Shown here one piece after another: positions 18,554 through 27,656 of a stretch of DNA of 64,000 nt. A program made the translations under genes and the position numbers. Where the stretch lies: NCBI RefSeq assembly GCF_030406045.1, contig NZ_CP128988.1, positions 469,438-533,437 of the forward strand, in the 5' to 3' direction. Origin of the DNA: Thiohalobacter sp. IOR34. GTDB lineage: Bacteria > Pseudomonadota > Gammaproteobacteria > Thiohalobacterales > Thiohalobacteraceae. The notes under the pieces are model-generated. The model was not told the origin of the DNA. It made no database searches and saw only the letters and a program-made list of their open reading frames with translations. Position 1 is the stretch's first letter, and the number at the start of each line of letters is the position of its first letter.

Positions 18554-20284
18554 ATGAAACCAGCCACCCTGATCCTTGTCCCGCTCCTTGCCGCGCTCAG
18601 CGGCTGCAATCTGCTGCCGAGTCGTCCTGCCCCCGCCGAGTCGGCGCCTGCCGCGCAGCCTGCCAGCGAGACAGCGACGCTGACGGTGGGTGAGCCACTC
18701 ACTGGTCCGCTGCTGTTCGATATCCTCCTTGCCGAGGTGGCGGGACAGCGGAAGCGGCTGGATGTCGCCGTCAGCCACTATCTGCGCGCCGCCCAGGAGA
18801 GCGCCGACCCGCGGGTCGCGGAGCGCGCCCTGCGCGTGGCGCTGTTCGCCAAGGATCACCAGGCGGCCCTGGTCGCGGCCCGGCGCTGGGTGGCGCTGGA
18901 ACCCGAGCGGGTCGAGGCACGGCAGATGCTGGCGGCCCTGGCCCTGGAAGCCGGCCGCCGGGACAAGGCCAAGGCGCAGCTGGAGGCGATCATCACCCAG
19001 CTTGGCGTGGGCGCCAGCGCCTTTCAGTCGGTGGTGGGGCTGCTGGCCCGCGACCAGGACCGCGAGGCGGCGCTGTCCCTGATGGGCGAGATCGTCGCCG
19101 ATCACCCGCAGCTGCCGGAGGCGCATCTGGCCTACAGCCAGCTGGCCCTGCATGCCGGCCGGGCGGAACTGGCGCTGGCCGAGGTCGAGCAGGCCCTGGC
19201 CCTGAAGCCGGGCTGGATCGAGGCCCTGGTGCAGCGCGCCAAGGTGCAGGTCCGGTTGAAGCGGCTGGATGAGGCGGTGGCGGGGATCGCCGCCGCCGTG
19301 AAGACACAGCCGAAGGATACGCTGTTGCGCCGCACCTATGCCCAGCTCCTGCTGCAGCAGGGAGAGCTGGAGGCCGCACGCAAGCAGTTCCAGGCCCTGC
19401 TGCGCCACGATCCGGACAACGCCGATGCCATCTATTCCCTGGGTCTGCTGGCCCTGGAGCGCAAGGACCTGAAGGCGGCGGAGAAGCGCTTCCGCCGTCT
19501 GCTGGCGCTGGGCAAGCGCGAACAGGCGGCCTATTACTACCTGGGGCGCATCGCCGAGGAGCGCGATGACGTCCAGGCAGCCAGGGACTGGTATGGCCGC
19601 ATCACCCAGGGCGAATACCTGCTCGATGGCCAGGTACGCAGCGTGACCCTGCAGGCCGAGTCTGGCGACCTGTCCGGTGCCCGGCAGCAACTGCACAAGC
19701 TGCGCCTGCGGCATCCCCAGCTCGCCTTGCGTCTGTATCTGCTCGAGGGCCAGCTGCTCACCGAGGGAGGGCAGTATCCCGAGGCGATGAAGCTCTACAG
19801 CTCGGTGCTGGCCGAGTACCCGGACAACGTCGATCTCCGCTATGCGCGCGCCCTGCTGGCGGAAAAGATGGATGATCTGGCGCTGGCCGAGAGCGACCTG
19901 CGCCAGATCATCGAGGCCCACCCGGAAAACGCCCATGCGCTCAATGCCCTCGGTTACACCCTTGCCGATCGCACCGACCGTTTCGAGGAAGCGCTGAGCT
20001 ACATCGAGAAGGCCTACAAGCTGTCGCCCGAGGAGCCGGCCATTCTCGACAGCCTGGGCTGGGTGCACTACCGCCTGGGCAATCTGGATGAGGCCGAGAA
20101 ATGGCTGCGCAAGGCCTACGGGATGAATCCCGATCCTGAGATCGGTGCCCACCTCGCCGAGGTGCTGTGGATGGCCGGCAAGCGCGACGAGGCGCGCCGC
20201 CTCCTGGCCGGGGCTGCCGAGCGGGGGGCAGACAATCCGGTGCTGCGCGAGACCCGGCAGCGGCTGCTGAAGGCGGCGCCCTGA
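18554..20284 (+). CDS. TPR-repeat lipoprotein
   Basis: 576 aa from MKPATLILVPLLAALSGCNL; the LSGC lipobox near residue 17 predicts a lipidated, exported protein, so the longer upstream start is rejected. The rest is a chain of tetratricopeptide repeats, for example AHLAYSQLALHAGRAELALA, AIYSLGLLALERKDLKAAEK and AILDSLGWVHYRLGNLDEAE. Proteins of this type precede lolB in many gammaproteobacteria and are probably outer-membrane scaffolds. lolB follows after 27 bp. Confidence 0.88.
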   Translation: MKPATLILVPLLAALSGCNLLPSRPAPAESAPAAQPASETATLTVGEPLTGPLLFDILLAEVAGQRKRLDVAVSHYLRAAQESADPRVAERALRVALFAKDHQAALVAARRWVALEPERVEARQMLAALALEAGRRDKAKAQLEAIITQLGVGASAFQSVVGLLARDQDREAALSLMGEIVADHPQLPEAHLAYSQLALHAGRAELALAEVEQALALKPGWIEALVQRAKVQVRLKRLDEAVAGIAAAVKTQPKDTLLRRTYAQLLLQQGELEAARKQFQALLRHDPDNADAIYSLGLLALERKDLKAAEKRFRRLLALGKREQAAYYYLGRIAEERDDVQAARDWYGRITQGEYLLDGQVRSVTLQAESGDLSGARQQLHKLRLRHPQLALRLYLLEGQLLTEGGQYPEAMKLYSSVLAEYPDNVDLRYARALLAEKMDDLALAESDLRQIIEAHPENAHALNALGYTLADRTDRFEEALSYIEKAYKLSPEEPAILDSLGWVHYRLGNLDEAEKWLRKAYGMNPDPEIGAHLAEVLWMAGKRDEARRLLAGAAERGADNPVLRETRQRLLKAAP

Positions 20285-20311
20285 GCGCGGCTGGACCCCT
20301 CGAGCGCGGCG

Positions 20312-20905
20312 ATGAGCGGATTGTGCCGTCTTTTCCGAGCGGAGTTGTGGCTGCTGGCGCTGCTGCTGGGCGGCTGTAGCCTGAGCCCGCCGCAGCCCGT
20401 TTCCGCCTGGTCGCCACCGGCCTGGCCTGCCTGGCAACTCGAGGGGCGGATTGCGCTGACGGCTGGCGAGCAGGGCTGGCATGCCGGCCTCTTGTGGCGT
20501 CAGGACCGCGAGCGCTATCGATTGCGCCTCTCGGGGCCGTTCGGCCAGGGGGCGCTGCTGCTGGAGGGCGACGCCGGGGGCGTGGTGCTGCGCGAGGCCA
20601 ACGGCCGTGAGCAGCGCGCCTCCGACGCCGAGGCCCTGCTCTATCGGACCACCGGCTGGGAGCTGCCGCTCGCCGGCTTGCGCTACTGGGTGCGGGCGCA
20701 GGTGCAGCCGGGTCTGCCCTTCGAGCTGCAGCGGGATGCCATGGGCCGTCCGCTCAGGTTGCGCCAGGGTGGCTGGCGGATCGACTACCGCCGCTATCGC
20801 CGCTACGGCGACGGCGAGCTGCCGGCGCTGATCCGGCTCAGCACCGATGGGGTGAGCGTCCGGCTGGTGATCGACGACTGGCGCCGCCTGGAGGCCGGGG
20901 CATGA
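20312..20905 (+). CDS. lolB: Outer-membrane lipoprotein receptor LolB
   Basis: 197 aa. The N-terminal signal ends in a lipobox (LLALLLGGCSLSPP). The mature part has the LolB beta-barrel elements: WQLEGRIALTAGEQGWHAGLLWRQ and YRLRLSGPFGQGALLLEGD, then WVRAQVQPGLPFE. LolB accepts lipoproteins from periplasmic LolA and places them in the outer membrane. The conserved lolB-ispE-tRNA-Gln-prs order supports the call. The stop overlaps the ispE start by 4 bases. Confidence 0.92.
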   Translation: MSGLCRLFRAELWLLALLLGGCSLSPPQPVSAWSPPAWPAWQLEGRIALTAGEQGWHAGLLWRQDRERYRLRLSGPFGQGALLLEGDAGGVVLREANGREQRASDAEALLYRTTGWELPLAGLRYWVRAQVQPGLPFELQRDAMGRPLRLRQGGWRIDYRRYRRYGDGELPALIRLSTDGVSVRLVIDDWRRLEAGA

Positions 20906-21747
20906 GTCTGCCGCAACGCTGGCCGGCGCCGGCCAAGCTCAATCTCTTCCTCCACGTCACCGGGCGCCGGCCGGACGGCTACCACGAGCTGCAGACCCTG
21001 TTCCAGTTCCTCGATTTCGGTGACGAACTCCGCTTCCGCCTGCGACCGGATGGCCAGGTGCTGCGCAGCGCCGCCCTGGCCGGGGTGAGCGCGGAGGCGG
21101 ACCTCTGCCTGCGCGCGGCGCGCCGCCTGCAGGCCTTGGCCGGCGTGAAGGCCGGGGTCGAGATCACGCTCGACAAGCGTCTGCCGATGGGGGGCGGGCT
21201 GGGCGGTGGCAGTTCCGACGCGGCCACCGTGCTGCTGGCCCTGAACCGGCTGTGGGGCTGCGACCTGACGCTGGACGAGCTGGCACGGCTGGGCCTGGAG
21301 CTGGGGGCGGACGTGCCGGTATTCGTGCGCGGCCGGGCCGCCTGGGCGGAGGGCGTCGGTGAGCGGCTGGAGCCGGTCGAGCTGCCGGAGCCCTGGTACC
21401 TGGTGCTGGTGCCGTCCGTCAGCGTCTCGACGGCGGGGGTCTTCTCGGCGCCGGAATTGACACGTGATAGCCGCCGAATCACAATAGCCGACTTTCTTTC
21501 GGGCGCGGGGCGCAATGACTGCGAGCCCGTGGTCCGGGCCCGCTACCCCGAGGTGGCGCGGCTGCTCGACTGGCTGGGACAGCGTGGCGAGGCCCGTCTG
21601 ACCGGCACCGGTGGCTGTGTCTTCGCCGCCTTCGACAGCCGCGAGGCGGCGGAAGGCGTGAAGGCCGAACTGCCGCCCGCGTGGTCCGGCTTCGTCGCCA
21701 GGGGCTGCAACCGCTCGCCGCTGTACCGGGCGCTGGAAGAGGCCTGA
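20902..21747 (+). CDS. ispE: 4-diphosphocytidyl-2-C-methyl-D-erythritol kinase
   Basis: 281 aa, a normal length for this GHMP kinase of the MEP isoprenoid pathway. The N-terminal WPAPAKLNLFLHVTGRRPDGYH is diagnostic. The ATP-binding glycine-rich loop is PMGGGLGGGSSDAAT near residue 95, and LTGTGGCVFAAF near 233 is the third GHMP motif. The TGA is directly followed by the first unit of the 213-bp tandem array. This pathway supplies the prenyl side chains of quinones. Confidence 0.96.
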   Translation: MSLPQRWPAPAKLNLFLHVTGRRPDGYHELQTLFQFLDFGDELRFRLRPDGQVLRSAALAGVSAEADLCLRAARRLQALAGVKAGVEITLDKRLPMGGGLGGGSSDAATVLLALNRLWGCDLTLDELARLGLELGADVPVFVRGRAAWAEGVGERLEPVELPEPWYLVLVPSVSVSTAGVFSAPELTRDSRRITIADFLSGAGRNDCEPVVRARYPEVARLLDWLGQRGEARLTGTGGCVFAAFDSREAAEGVKAELPPAWSGFVARGCNRSPLYRALEEA

Positions 21748-21802
21748 GCCGGCCCGTGGTTTGCTGAGAGGTTGAGGCGACCTGCATATCGGACAGTTTT
21801 AT

Positions 21803-21953
21803 TGGGGCGTCGCCAAGCGGTAAGGCACTGGTTTTTGGTATCAGCATTCGCAGGTTCGACCCGAGCGCGGAGCGCGAGAGAACGGCGCAGCGCAGCGGAG
21901 CCGGCCCCGAAGGGGTGAGGGCCGCAGGCCCGAATCATCCTGCCGCCCTGGCC
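21803..21953 (+). pseudogene. Interrupted tRNA-Gln copy 1
   Basis: The first ~59 bases match the intact tRNA-Gln, including the TTG anticodon. After GCAGGTTCGA in the T loop a ~77-bp insert intervenes before ATCCTGCCGCCCTGG. The acceptor 3' strand ends CTGG rather than CCAG, though wobble pairing would still be possible. As written it would not give a normal tRNA. Confidence 0.75.
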
Positions 21954-22015
21954 GGCGCGAGCCGGCCCGTGGTTTGCTGAGAGGTTGAGGCGACCTGCAT
22001 ATCGGACAGTTTTAT

Positions 22016-22166
22016 TGGGGCGTCGCCAAGCGGTAAGGCACTGGTTTTTGGTATCAGCATTCGCAGGTTCGACCCGAGCGCGGAGCGCGAGAGAACGGCG
22101 CAGCGCAGCGGAGCCGGCCCCGAAGGGGTGAGGGCCGCAGGCCCGAATCATCCTGCCGCCCTGGCC
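22016..22166 (+). pseudogene. Interrupted tRNA-Gln copy 2
   Basis: Identical in appearance to copy 1, displaced by exactly 213 bases. The same T-loop insert and the same altered acceptor end are present. Confidence 0.75.
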
Positions 22167-22228
22167 GGCGCGAGCCGGCCCGTGGTTTGCTGAGAGGTTG
22201 AGGCGACCTGCATATCGGACAGTTTTAT

Positions 22229-22379
22229 TGGGGCGTCGCCAAGCGGTAAGGCACTGGTTTTTGGTATCAGCATTCGCAGGTTCGACCCGAGCGCGGAGCG
22301 CGAGAGAACGGCGCAGCGCAGCGGAGCCGGCCCCGAAGGGGTGAGGGCCGCAGGCCCGAATCATCCTGCCGCCCTGGCC
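22229..22379 (+). pseudogene. Interrupted tRNA-Gln copy 3
   Basis: Third copy with the same T-loop insert and altered acceptor end, 213 bases after copy 2. The next unit is the intact gene. Confidence 0.75.
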
Positions 22380-22441
22380 GGCGCGAGCCGGCCCGTGGTT
22401 TGCTGAGAGGTTGAGGCGACCTGCATATCGGACAGTTTTAT

Positions 22442-22516
22442 TGGGGCGTCGCCAAGCGGTAAGGCACTGGTTTTTGGTATCAGCATTCGCAGGTTCGAAT
22501 CCTGCCGCCCCAGCCA
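22442..22516 (+). tRNA. tRNA-Gln (anticodon TTG)
   Basis: 75 nt including an encoded CCA. Acceptor strands TGGGGCG and CGCCCCA pair, the anticodon arm CTGGTTTTTGGTATCAG presents TTG, and the T arm GCAGGTTCGAATCCTGC is intact. It is the only complete copy in the array and precedes prs. Confidence 0.96.
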
Positions 22517-22550
22517 AACACACAAAACGACAGCCCATCGAGGTTCCCAA

Positions 22551-23510
22551 GTGCCCGACAGAAACGGCCAGATGATGGTGTTCGCGGGGAATGCCAACCC
22601 GCAGCTCGCGCAAAGCATCGTCGACCACCTTCGGCAGCCGCTGGGCAAGGCGGTGGTGGGGCGCTTCAGCGACGGCGAGGTGATGGTCGAGATCATGGAG
22701 AACGTCCGCGGCAAGGACGTCTTCATCGTGCAGCCGACCTGCGAGCCAACCAATGACAACCTGATGGAACTGCTGGTCATGGTGGACGCGCTGCGGCGTT
22801 CATCGGCCGGTCGGATCACCACGGTGATCCCCTATTTCGGCTATGCCCGCCAGGACCGCCGGCCGCGCTCGGCGCGGGTGCCGATCACCGCCAAGGTGGT
22901 GGCGGACATGATCGGCAAGGTGGGCGCCGACCGGGTGCTGACGGTCGATCTGCACGCCGACCAGATCCAGGGGTTCTTCGACATCCCGGTGGACAACGTC
23001 TATGCCTCGCCCATCCTTCTCGGCGACATCTGGCGCCAGAAGTACCCCAACCTGATGGTGGTGTCGCCGGACGTGGGCGGCGTGGTGCGGGCGCGGGCGG
23101 TGGCCAAGCGGCTGGACGACGCCGATCTGGCGATCATCGACAAGCGGCGGCCGAAGGCCAACGTGTCGCAGGTGATGCATATCATCGGCGAGGTCGAGGG
23201 CCGCGACTGCGTGCTGGTCGACGACCTGGTCGATACCGCCGGCACCCTGTGCAAGGCGGCTGCGGCGCTCAAGGCGCATGGCGCGGCGCGGGTCGCGGCC
23301 TACTGTACCCACCCGGTGCTGTCGGGGCCGGCGATCAAGAACGTGGAGAATTCGGAACTGGATGAACTGGTGGTGACCGATACCATCCCGCTGCGGGCGG
23401 AGGCGCAGAAATGCACCCGTATCCGCCAGCTGTCGATCGCGGAGATGCTGGCCGAGACCATGCGCCGCATCAGCGAGGAGGAATCGGTCAGCTCGCTGTT
23501 CATGGATTGA
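22551..23510 (+). CDS. prs: Ribose-phosphate pyrophosphokinase
   Basis: 319 aa. It makes PRPP from ribose 5-phosphate and ATP. Motifs: [10 protein letters not shown] at the N-terminus, [12 protein letters not shown] for ATP contact, [12 protein letters not shown] near residue 125 and the PRPP-binding loop [17 protein letters not shown] near 222. It starts 34 bp after tRNA-Gln, in the common gammaproteobacterial order, and rplY follows. Confidence 0.96.
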   Translation: MPDRNGQMMVFAGNANPQLAQSIVDHLRQPLGKAVVGRFSDGEVMVEIMENVRGKDVFIVQPTCEPTNDNLMELLVMVDALRRSSAGRITTVIPYFGYARQDRRPRSARVPITAKVVADMIGKVGADRVLTVDLHADQIQGFFDIPVDNVYASPILLGDIWRQKYPNLMVVSPDVGGVVRARAVAKRLDDADLAIIDKRRPKANVSQVMHIIGEVEGRDCVLVDDLVDTAGTLCKAAAALKAHGAARVAAYCTHPVLSGPAIKNVENSELDELVVTDTIPLRAEAQKCTRIRQLSIAEMLAETMRRISEEESVSSLFMD

Positions 23511-23582
23511 GTCTTCAAGGCCCTCCCCTGGTCGCGGGGGAGGTAACGCACGCCGCCGAGGCGGCACACTGGAGTAACTGAA

Positions 23583-24212
23583 ATGAGTCTGTCATTCGAA
23601 CTGACTGCCGAAACGCGTACCGACATGGGGAAGGGTGCGAGCCGCCGCCTGCGTCGGGACGGCAAGGTTCCCGCCATCCTCTACGGGGGTGACGCCGAGC
23701 CGCAGGCCCTGACCTTGAGCCACAACGAACTGTGGCACAACCTTGAGCACGAGGCCTTCTTCTCCCACATCCTGACCATCAAGGTCGACGGCCAGCCGCA
23801 GCAGGCCGTGCTGCGTGACCTGCAGCGTCATCCGGCCAAGGCCTTGATCCTGCACGTCGATCTGCAGCGCGTCAACGAGACCGACAAGATCCATGTCCGC
23901 GTGCCGCTGCACGTGATCGGCGAGGAGAGCTGCCCCGGCATCAAGGCCGGCGGCCTGCTGACCCACGACCTGACCGAGGCCGACGTCACCTGCCTGGCCA
24001 AGGATCTGCCGGAGTTCATCGAGGTGGACGTTTCCGCCATGAACGTCGGCGACGCCTTGCACCTGTCCGATCTCAAGCTGCCGGAAGGCATGCAGTTCAC
24101 CGAGCTGCTGAAGGGTGACGAGCATGACCTGGCGGTGGTTTCCATCCACGCCAAGAAGGGTGGTGCCGAGGAGACCGAGACCGGCGAGGAAGAGGGCGGC
24201 AGCGAGGAATAA
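23583..24212 (+). CDS. rplY: Ribosomal protein bL25 (CTC-type, long form)
   Basis: 209 aa; the N-terminal ~90 residues are the 5S rRNA-binding bL25 domain (RTDMGKGASRRLRRDGKVPAILYGG) and the rest is the C-terminal CTC-type beta domain (HVIGEESCPGIKAGG). It ends in an acidic tail rich in Glu and Gly. A GC stem-loop (CCTCCCC...GGGGGAGG, ~23523-23543) precedes the gene and could influence expression relative to prs. Confidence 0.95.
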   Translation: MSLSFELTAETRTDMGKGASRRLRRDGKVPAILYGGDAEPQALTLSHNELWHNLEHEAFFSHILTIKVDGQPQQAVLRDLQRHPAKALILHVDLQRVNETDKIHVRVPLHVIGEESCPGIKAGGLLTHDLTEADVTCLAKDLPEFIEVDVSAMNVGDALHLSDLKLPEGMQFTELLKGDEHDLAVVSIHAKKGGAEETETGEEEGGSEE

Positions 24213-24233
24213 GCCCTGGGACGGGACGCGGCC

Positions 24234-24809
24234 GTGCCGGCGGTGCAGCTCATCGTGGGGCTGGGCAATCCCGGCCCCCAGTACGAATCGACCCGGCACA
24301 ATGCCGGCTTCTGGTTCGTCGATGCGGTGGGCCGCCGCTTCGGCTGCGATCTGCGCCCGGAGGCCCGCTTCCACGGCGAGGCCGGACGCTGCCGTATCGA
24401 CGGTGGCGACTGCCGGTTGCTCAAGCCCGGTACCTTCATGAACCGCAGTGGCCAGGCGGTGGCCGCCCTGGCCCGCTTTTTCCGCATTCCGGCTGAGGCC
24501 ATCCTGGTGGTGCACGACGAACTGGATCTGCCACCGGGCGAGGTCAAGCTCAAGCGCGGTGGCGGTCACGGTGGCCACAACGGGCTGCGCGACCTCATCG
24601 CCCACCTCGGCAGCCGCGATTTTCTGCGCCTGCGCCTGGGCATCGGCCATCCCGGTCACCGGGATCAGGTGGTCGACTACGTACTGCACCGCCCCTCGCA
24701 GGCCGAGCGGCAGGCCATCGAACAGGCCATCGAGGCCGGGCTCGAGGTGTTGCCCGAGGTGGTCGCCGGCGAGCTGGAACGGGCGATGCACCGGCTGCAT
24801 TCGAGATAG
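24234..24809 (+). CDS. pth: Peptidyl-tRNA hydrolase
   Basis: 191 aa from a GTG start ([18 protein letters not shown]). The catalytic histidine lies in [12 protein letters not shown] near residue 23. [13 protein letters not shown] and [26 protein letters not shown] are diagnostic. It recycles peptidyl-tRNAs released early from ribosomes. It lies between rplY and ychF, the usual neighbourhood. Confidence 0.95.
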   Translation: MPAVQLIVGLGNPGPQYESTRHNAGFWFVDAVGRRFGCDLRPEARFHGEAGRCRIDGGDCRLLKPGTFMNRSGQAVAALARFFRIPAEAILVVHDELDLPPGEVKLKRGGGHGGHNGLRDLIAHLGSRDFLRLRLGIGHPGHRDQVVDYVLHRPSQAERQAIEQAIEAGLEVLPEVVAGELERAMHRLHSR

Positions 24810-24822
24810 ACAGGAATCCACT

Positions 24823-25914
24823 ATGAGCATCAGATGCGGCATCGTCGGCCTGCCGAACGTCGGCAAGTCCACCCTGTTCAATGCCCTCACCCAGGCCTGT
24901 ATCCAGGCCGAGAACTACCCCTTCTGCACCATCGAGCCGAACGTCGGCGTGGTGCCGGTGCCGGACCCGCGCCTGGACAGGCTGGCGGAGATCGTCAAGC
25001 CGCAGCAGGTGCTGCCGGCCACGGTCGAGTTCGTCGACATCGCCGGCCTGGTGGCCGGTGCCTCCAAGGGCGAGGGGCTGGGCAACAAGTTCCTCGCCAA
25101 CATCCGTGAGACTGATGCCATCGCCCAGGTGGTGCGCTGCTTCGAGGACGAGAACGTGGTGCACGTCGCGGGGCGGATCGATCCGCTTTCGGACATCGAG
25201 GTGATCAACACCGAACTGGCGCTGGCCGACCTGGAGACGGTGGAGAAGGCTATCCAGCGGGTCGGCAAGATTGCCAAGAGTGGCGACAAGGAGGCCCGGG
25301 CCAGGCTGGCGGTGCTGGAGCGGGTCAAGGCACAGCTCGACGAGGCCCTGCCGCTGCGCGCCATGGATCTCGACAAGGACGAGCGCGAGCAGTTGCAGGA
25401 TCTCCATCTGCTCACCATCAAGCCGACCATGTACATCGCCAACGTGGCCGAGGACGGTTTCGAGGACAACCCTCATCTGCAGGCCGTGCGAGAGCATGCC
25501 GCCGGCGAGGGCGCCGAGGTGGTGGCCGTGTGCGCCGCGATCGAGGCGGAGCTGGTGGAGCTGGATGCCGGGGAAAGGGCGGCCTTTCTGCAGGAGCTGG
25601 GGCTGGAGGAGCCGGGGCTCAACCGGGTGATCCGGGCCGGTTACCGGTTGCTGGGCCTGCAGACCTACTTCACCGCCGGCGTCAAGGAAGTCCGTGCCTG
25701 GACCGTCAGGGTCGGTGCCACCGCCCCCGAGGCCGCCGCTGTCATCCATACCGACTTCCAGAAGGGGTTCATCCGTGCCGAGGTGGTGTCCTACGAGGAT
25801 TTCATCCGCTATGGCGGCGAGCAGGGCGCCAGGGAGGCCGGCAAGCTGCGCCTCGAGGGCAAGGACTACGTCGTCCAGGATGGTGACGTGATGCACTTCC
25901 GCTTCAACGTCTGA
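24823..25914 (+). CDS. ychF: OBG-family ATPase YchF
   Basis: 363 aa from [19 protein letters not shown]; a longer open frame upstream overlaps pth and is rejected. The P-loop GLPNVGKST lies at residues 8-16 and [17 protein letters not shown] near 70 is the G3 region. The C-terminal TGS domain contains [15 protein letters not shown]. It starts 13 bp after pth. YchF is a ribosome-associated, ATP-preferring P-loop protein linked to oxidative-stress control. Confidence 0.95.
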   Translation: MSIRCGIVGLPNVGKSTLFNALTQACIQAENYPFCTIEPNVGVVPVPDPRLDRLAEIVKPQQVLPATVEFVDIAGLVAGASKGEGLGNKFLANIRETDAIAQVVRCFEDENVVHVAGRIDPLSDIEVINTELALADLETVEKAIQRVGKIAKSGDKEARARLAVLERVKAQLDEALPLRAMDLDKDEREQLQDLHLLTIKPTMYIANVAEDGFEDNPHLQAVREHAAGEGAEVVAVCAAIEAELVELDAGERAAFLQELGLEEPGLNRVIRAGYRLLGLQTYFTAGVKEVRAWTVRVGATAPEAAAVIHTDFQKGFIRAEVVSYEDFIRYGGEQGAREAGKLRLEGKDYVVQDGDVMHFRFNV

Positions 25915-25939
25915 CCGCCGGTCCGGGGGCGGCCGGGTC

Positions 25940-25968
25940 TGGACAGAACCCCGCCAAACCCCTACAAT
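25940..25968 (+). promoter_or_regulatory. Sigma70-type promoter for tRNA-Met
   Basis: TGGACA at 25940-25945 and TACAAT at 25963-25968 are separated by 17 bases, close to consensus. Transcription would begin about 35 bases before tRNA-Met. Confidence 0.65.
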
Positions 25969-26011
25969 TTCGCCTCTTCCGCCGGTCCCCTTGCCGGCCA
26001 GAGCAGAAAAT

Positions 26012-26088
26012 GGCTACGTAGCTCAGTTGGTTAGAGCACATCACTCATAATGATGGGGTCCCCTGTTCGAGTCAGGGCGTAGCCACCA
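26012..26088 (+). tRNA. tRNA-Met (elongator, anticodon CAT)
   Basis: 77 nt with encoded CCA. Acceptor GGCTACG pairs with CGTAGCC, the anticodon loop ACTCATAA presents CAT and the T arm CCCTGTTCGAGTCAGGG is sound. The acceptor, D and anticodon arms match elongator tRNA-Met as I recall it from enterobacteria. The acquired-looking methyltransferase gene follows downstream. Confidence 0.95.
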
Positions 26089-26199
26089 TATTTTTCAAGA
26101 CCTTCCTCCGATGAGCGCCCGGCGCGGGCGCCTTCGTCAGCATTGCCGTCGTTCCCTATGCCGGTCCTTCGCAGGTTACATTGCTCGGCGACACCATGG

Positions 26200-26345
26200 C
26201 CAAGCCGGTATTGCACCAGGGCCCCGGATGATGGTGTGCCAGGACCCGCCGGGGATCGCGGCCTGGAGGCCGCTCCTACGGGGCATGGCGGCACCCTGGC
26301 AGGGGCGGCCTCCAGGCCGCGATTGGCGCGGTGTCAACAGGCCCT
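26200..26345. repeat. Family B REP doublet (B2)
   Basis: TATTGCACCAGG, then GCCCCGGATGATGG, leads into a REP-like doublet at 26255-26323 and ends GTGTCAACAGGCCC, resembling the TGTTAACAGGCC terminus of the 4782 element. Together with degenerate sequence on both sides it fills 26089-26393; no gene is seen there. Confidence 0.7.
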
Positions 26346-26393
26346 GGCCCGCAGGCAGTCGGTGCCGAACAAAAGTGCGAAGAATTCTGGATA

Positions 26394-27656
26394 CTACCCA
26401 ACTGTCGGCTGAGTAGCATCACTGTTCAGCCCTGATTTATTCCCATCCTTTTGCTGCGCGTAACGACTTTTTACATTTTTTATGGCGTTCTTCAATTGTC
26501 GTGTGCGCTTGGTCAACTGCTTGTTTTTTCTATCCAGATTTACTCCATATTGCTGGCAGGAACGCATCAATCTTGCCAATTCATCGAATGGGTCGGGATA
26601 AGTGACCTTCACATCCCCATCGACCTTCCTTGCCAGAATGCGAATTTGCCAAGGTTCGTAATCTTCCCTGTTTGATTGTGCACGATTGACGTCTGCGTGC
26701 TCTGCGCGGATTATCTTGAACCCCGCTTTTTCTACAAATGCGGATAATGTTGCGATAGAAAACATGTAAGGATGGTCTATTTCGACCACATTGGCAGTAA
26801 AGCCCTTGCTTCTGGATTTAGAGATGCTGTCCTGGATATCGATGAATATATAACCATCGTCTTTAATCCACTCATGGGCATTCTTTAATTCAGTCATTGG
26901 ATCAAGCATGTGGTTGATGGTTCTTATATTCGTTACAAGATCATAGTAATTCCGTGGGATGTCTGGGTTGTCCGAGAATCCTTGAAATAATTTGATGCCA
27001 TTGCTTTCCAATGCTACTTCCACCGTTTTCTTTTTTGGCTCAACGCCACTAACCTCACAGTCGTGCAGTTCTCTCCATGGGAGAAGCAACTGGCCATGGC
27101 TGGCACCCACTTCGAATATCTTGCTTCCTTTTGGAATGTCACTGGATAGGTAATCAAGAATCTCAAGCCCGTATCTGTTGAATGTGGTTGTTTTGTCGGG
27201 AGATTCGGCTTCATGCGGGCCGGCCTTTTCCGTTGCTTCAGATTGCCGCTCAAAATCTTCTATGTCCCTTGGAGTGTGCTTTACTTCATACTCTCCGCCA
27301 AAATACTCCTTGAGGAGATCGTCAATCGAATGAAAATCGATTGTTCGATGGTAAGAGCTGCTAGCTGTTCCGCCACCTTCATAGAAATTGCTATAGCTTG
27401 ACAGTGTGGGGCGGGGATTTAGATATATTAACCCGCACTGTTTGCAGATGACTGTTCTGACCGGCAAGTTGTACTTGTCCGTGTGAGCGACTGTTATCGG
27501 GTCGTCGGCACCACACAGGTTGCATGGAACTTCTTCCAGTTCTGCAAGCAGGGTTTCTCTGGACTTGCCAAATACTTCTCTCAAGCTCAAACCATAATAT
27601 TTGTATAGAAACTGGCCAATCGCATAAGCCTTTTTTCGTTTTTTTGTTGCGGTCAT
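26394..27656 (-). CDS. SAM-dependent methyltransferase with zinc-like CxxC pairs
   Basis: 420 aa from MTATKKRKKAYAIGQFLYKYY; a start 12 codons upstream is also possible. Near the N-terminus CNLCG and CKQCG, ~25 residues apart, suggest a zinc ribbon, followed by LIYLNPRP as in sugar C-methyltransferase-like proteins. A Rossmann methyltransferase core follows (SKIFEVGASHGQLLLPW, ~residue 180; YDLVTNIRTINHMLDP). The C-terminus is a lysine-rich helical tail. The gene is clearly richer in A and T than its surroundings. Lying just past a tRNA gene, it was probably acquired; its substrate may be a surface sugar or polyketide-like compound, unknown here. Confidence 0.82.
   Translation of the reverse strand: MTATKKRKKAYAIGQFLYKYYGLSLREVFGKSRETLLAELEEVPCNLCGADDPITVAHTDKYNLPVRTVICKQCGLIYLNPRPTLSSYSNFYEGGGTASSSYHRTIDFHSIDDLLKEYFGGEYEVKHTPRDIEDFERQSEATEKAGPHEAESPDKTTTFNRYGLEILDYLSSDIPKGSKIFEVGASHGQLLLPWRELHDCEVSGVEPKKKTVEVALESNGIKLFQGFSDNPDIPRNYYDLVTNIRTINHMLDPMTELKNAHEWIKDDGYIFIDIQDSISKSRSKGFTANVVEIDHPYMFSIATLSAFVEKAGFKIIRAEHADVNRAQSNREDYEPWQIRILARKVDGDVKVTYPDPFDELARLMRSCQQYGVNLDRKNKQLTKRTRQLKNAIKNVKSRYAQQKDGNKSGLNSDATQPTVG

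Larger units (their letters stand above)
21748..22441 (+). repeat. 213-bp tandem array leading into tRNA-Gln
   Basis: Units begin at 21748, 21961, 22174 and 22387. The three complete units look identical by eye; the fourth continues into the intact tRNA-Gln. Each unit contains a 55-bp leader, a tRNA-Gln sequence that stops matching in the T loop, a ~77-bp GC-rich insert built of short hairpins (CGCGGAGCGCG, CCCCGAAGGGG, GGGCCGCAGGCCC), then the tRNA 3' portion. The leader preceding each tRNA copy is the same and may carry a promoter. Confidence 0.92.

Noticed and set aside
21748-22441. CRISPR-like or phage attachment array
   Set aside because: The 213-bp units repeat in full without variable spacers, and no integrase gene is nearby; tandem duplication of a tRNA locus explains it better.
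21543-22628. 361-aa minus-strand frame with repeated [17 protein letters not shown] blocks
   Set aside because: It is the reverse strand of the tRNA-Gln array. [10 protein letters not shown]-like translations are a well-known false call opposite tRNA genes.
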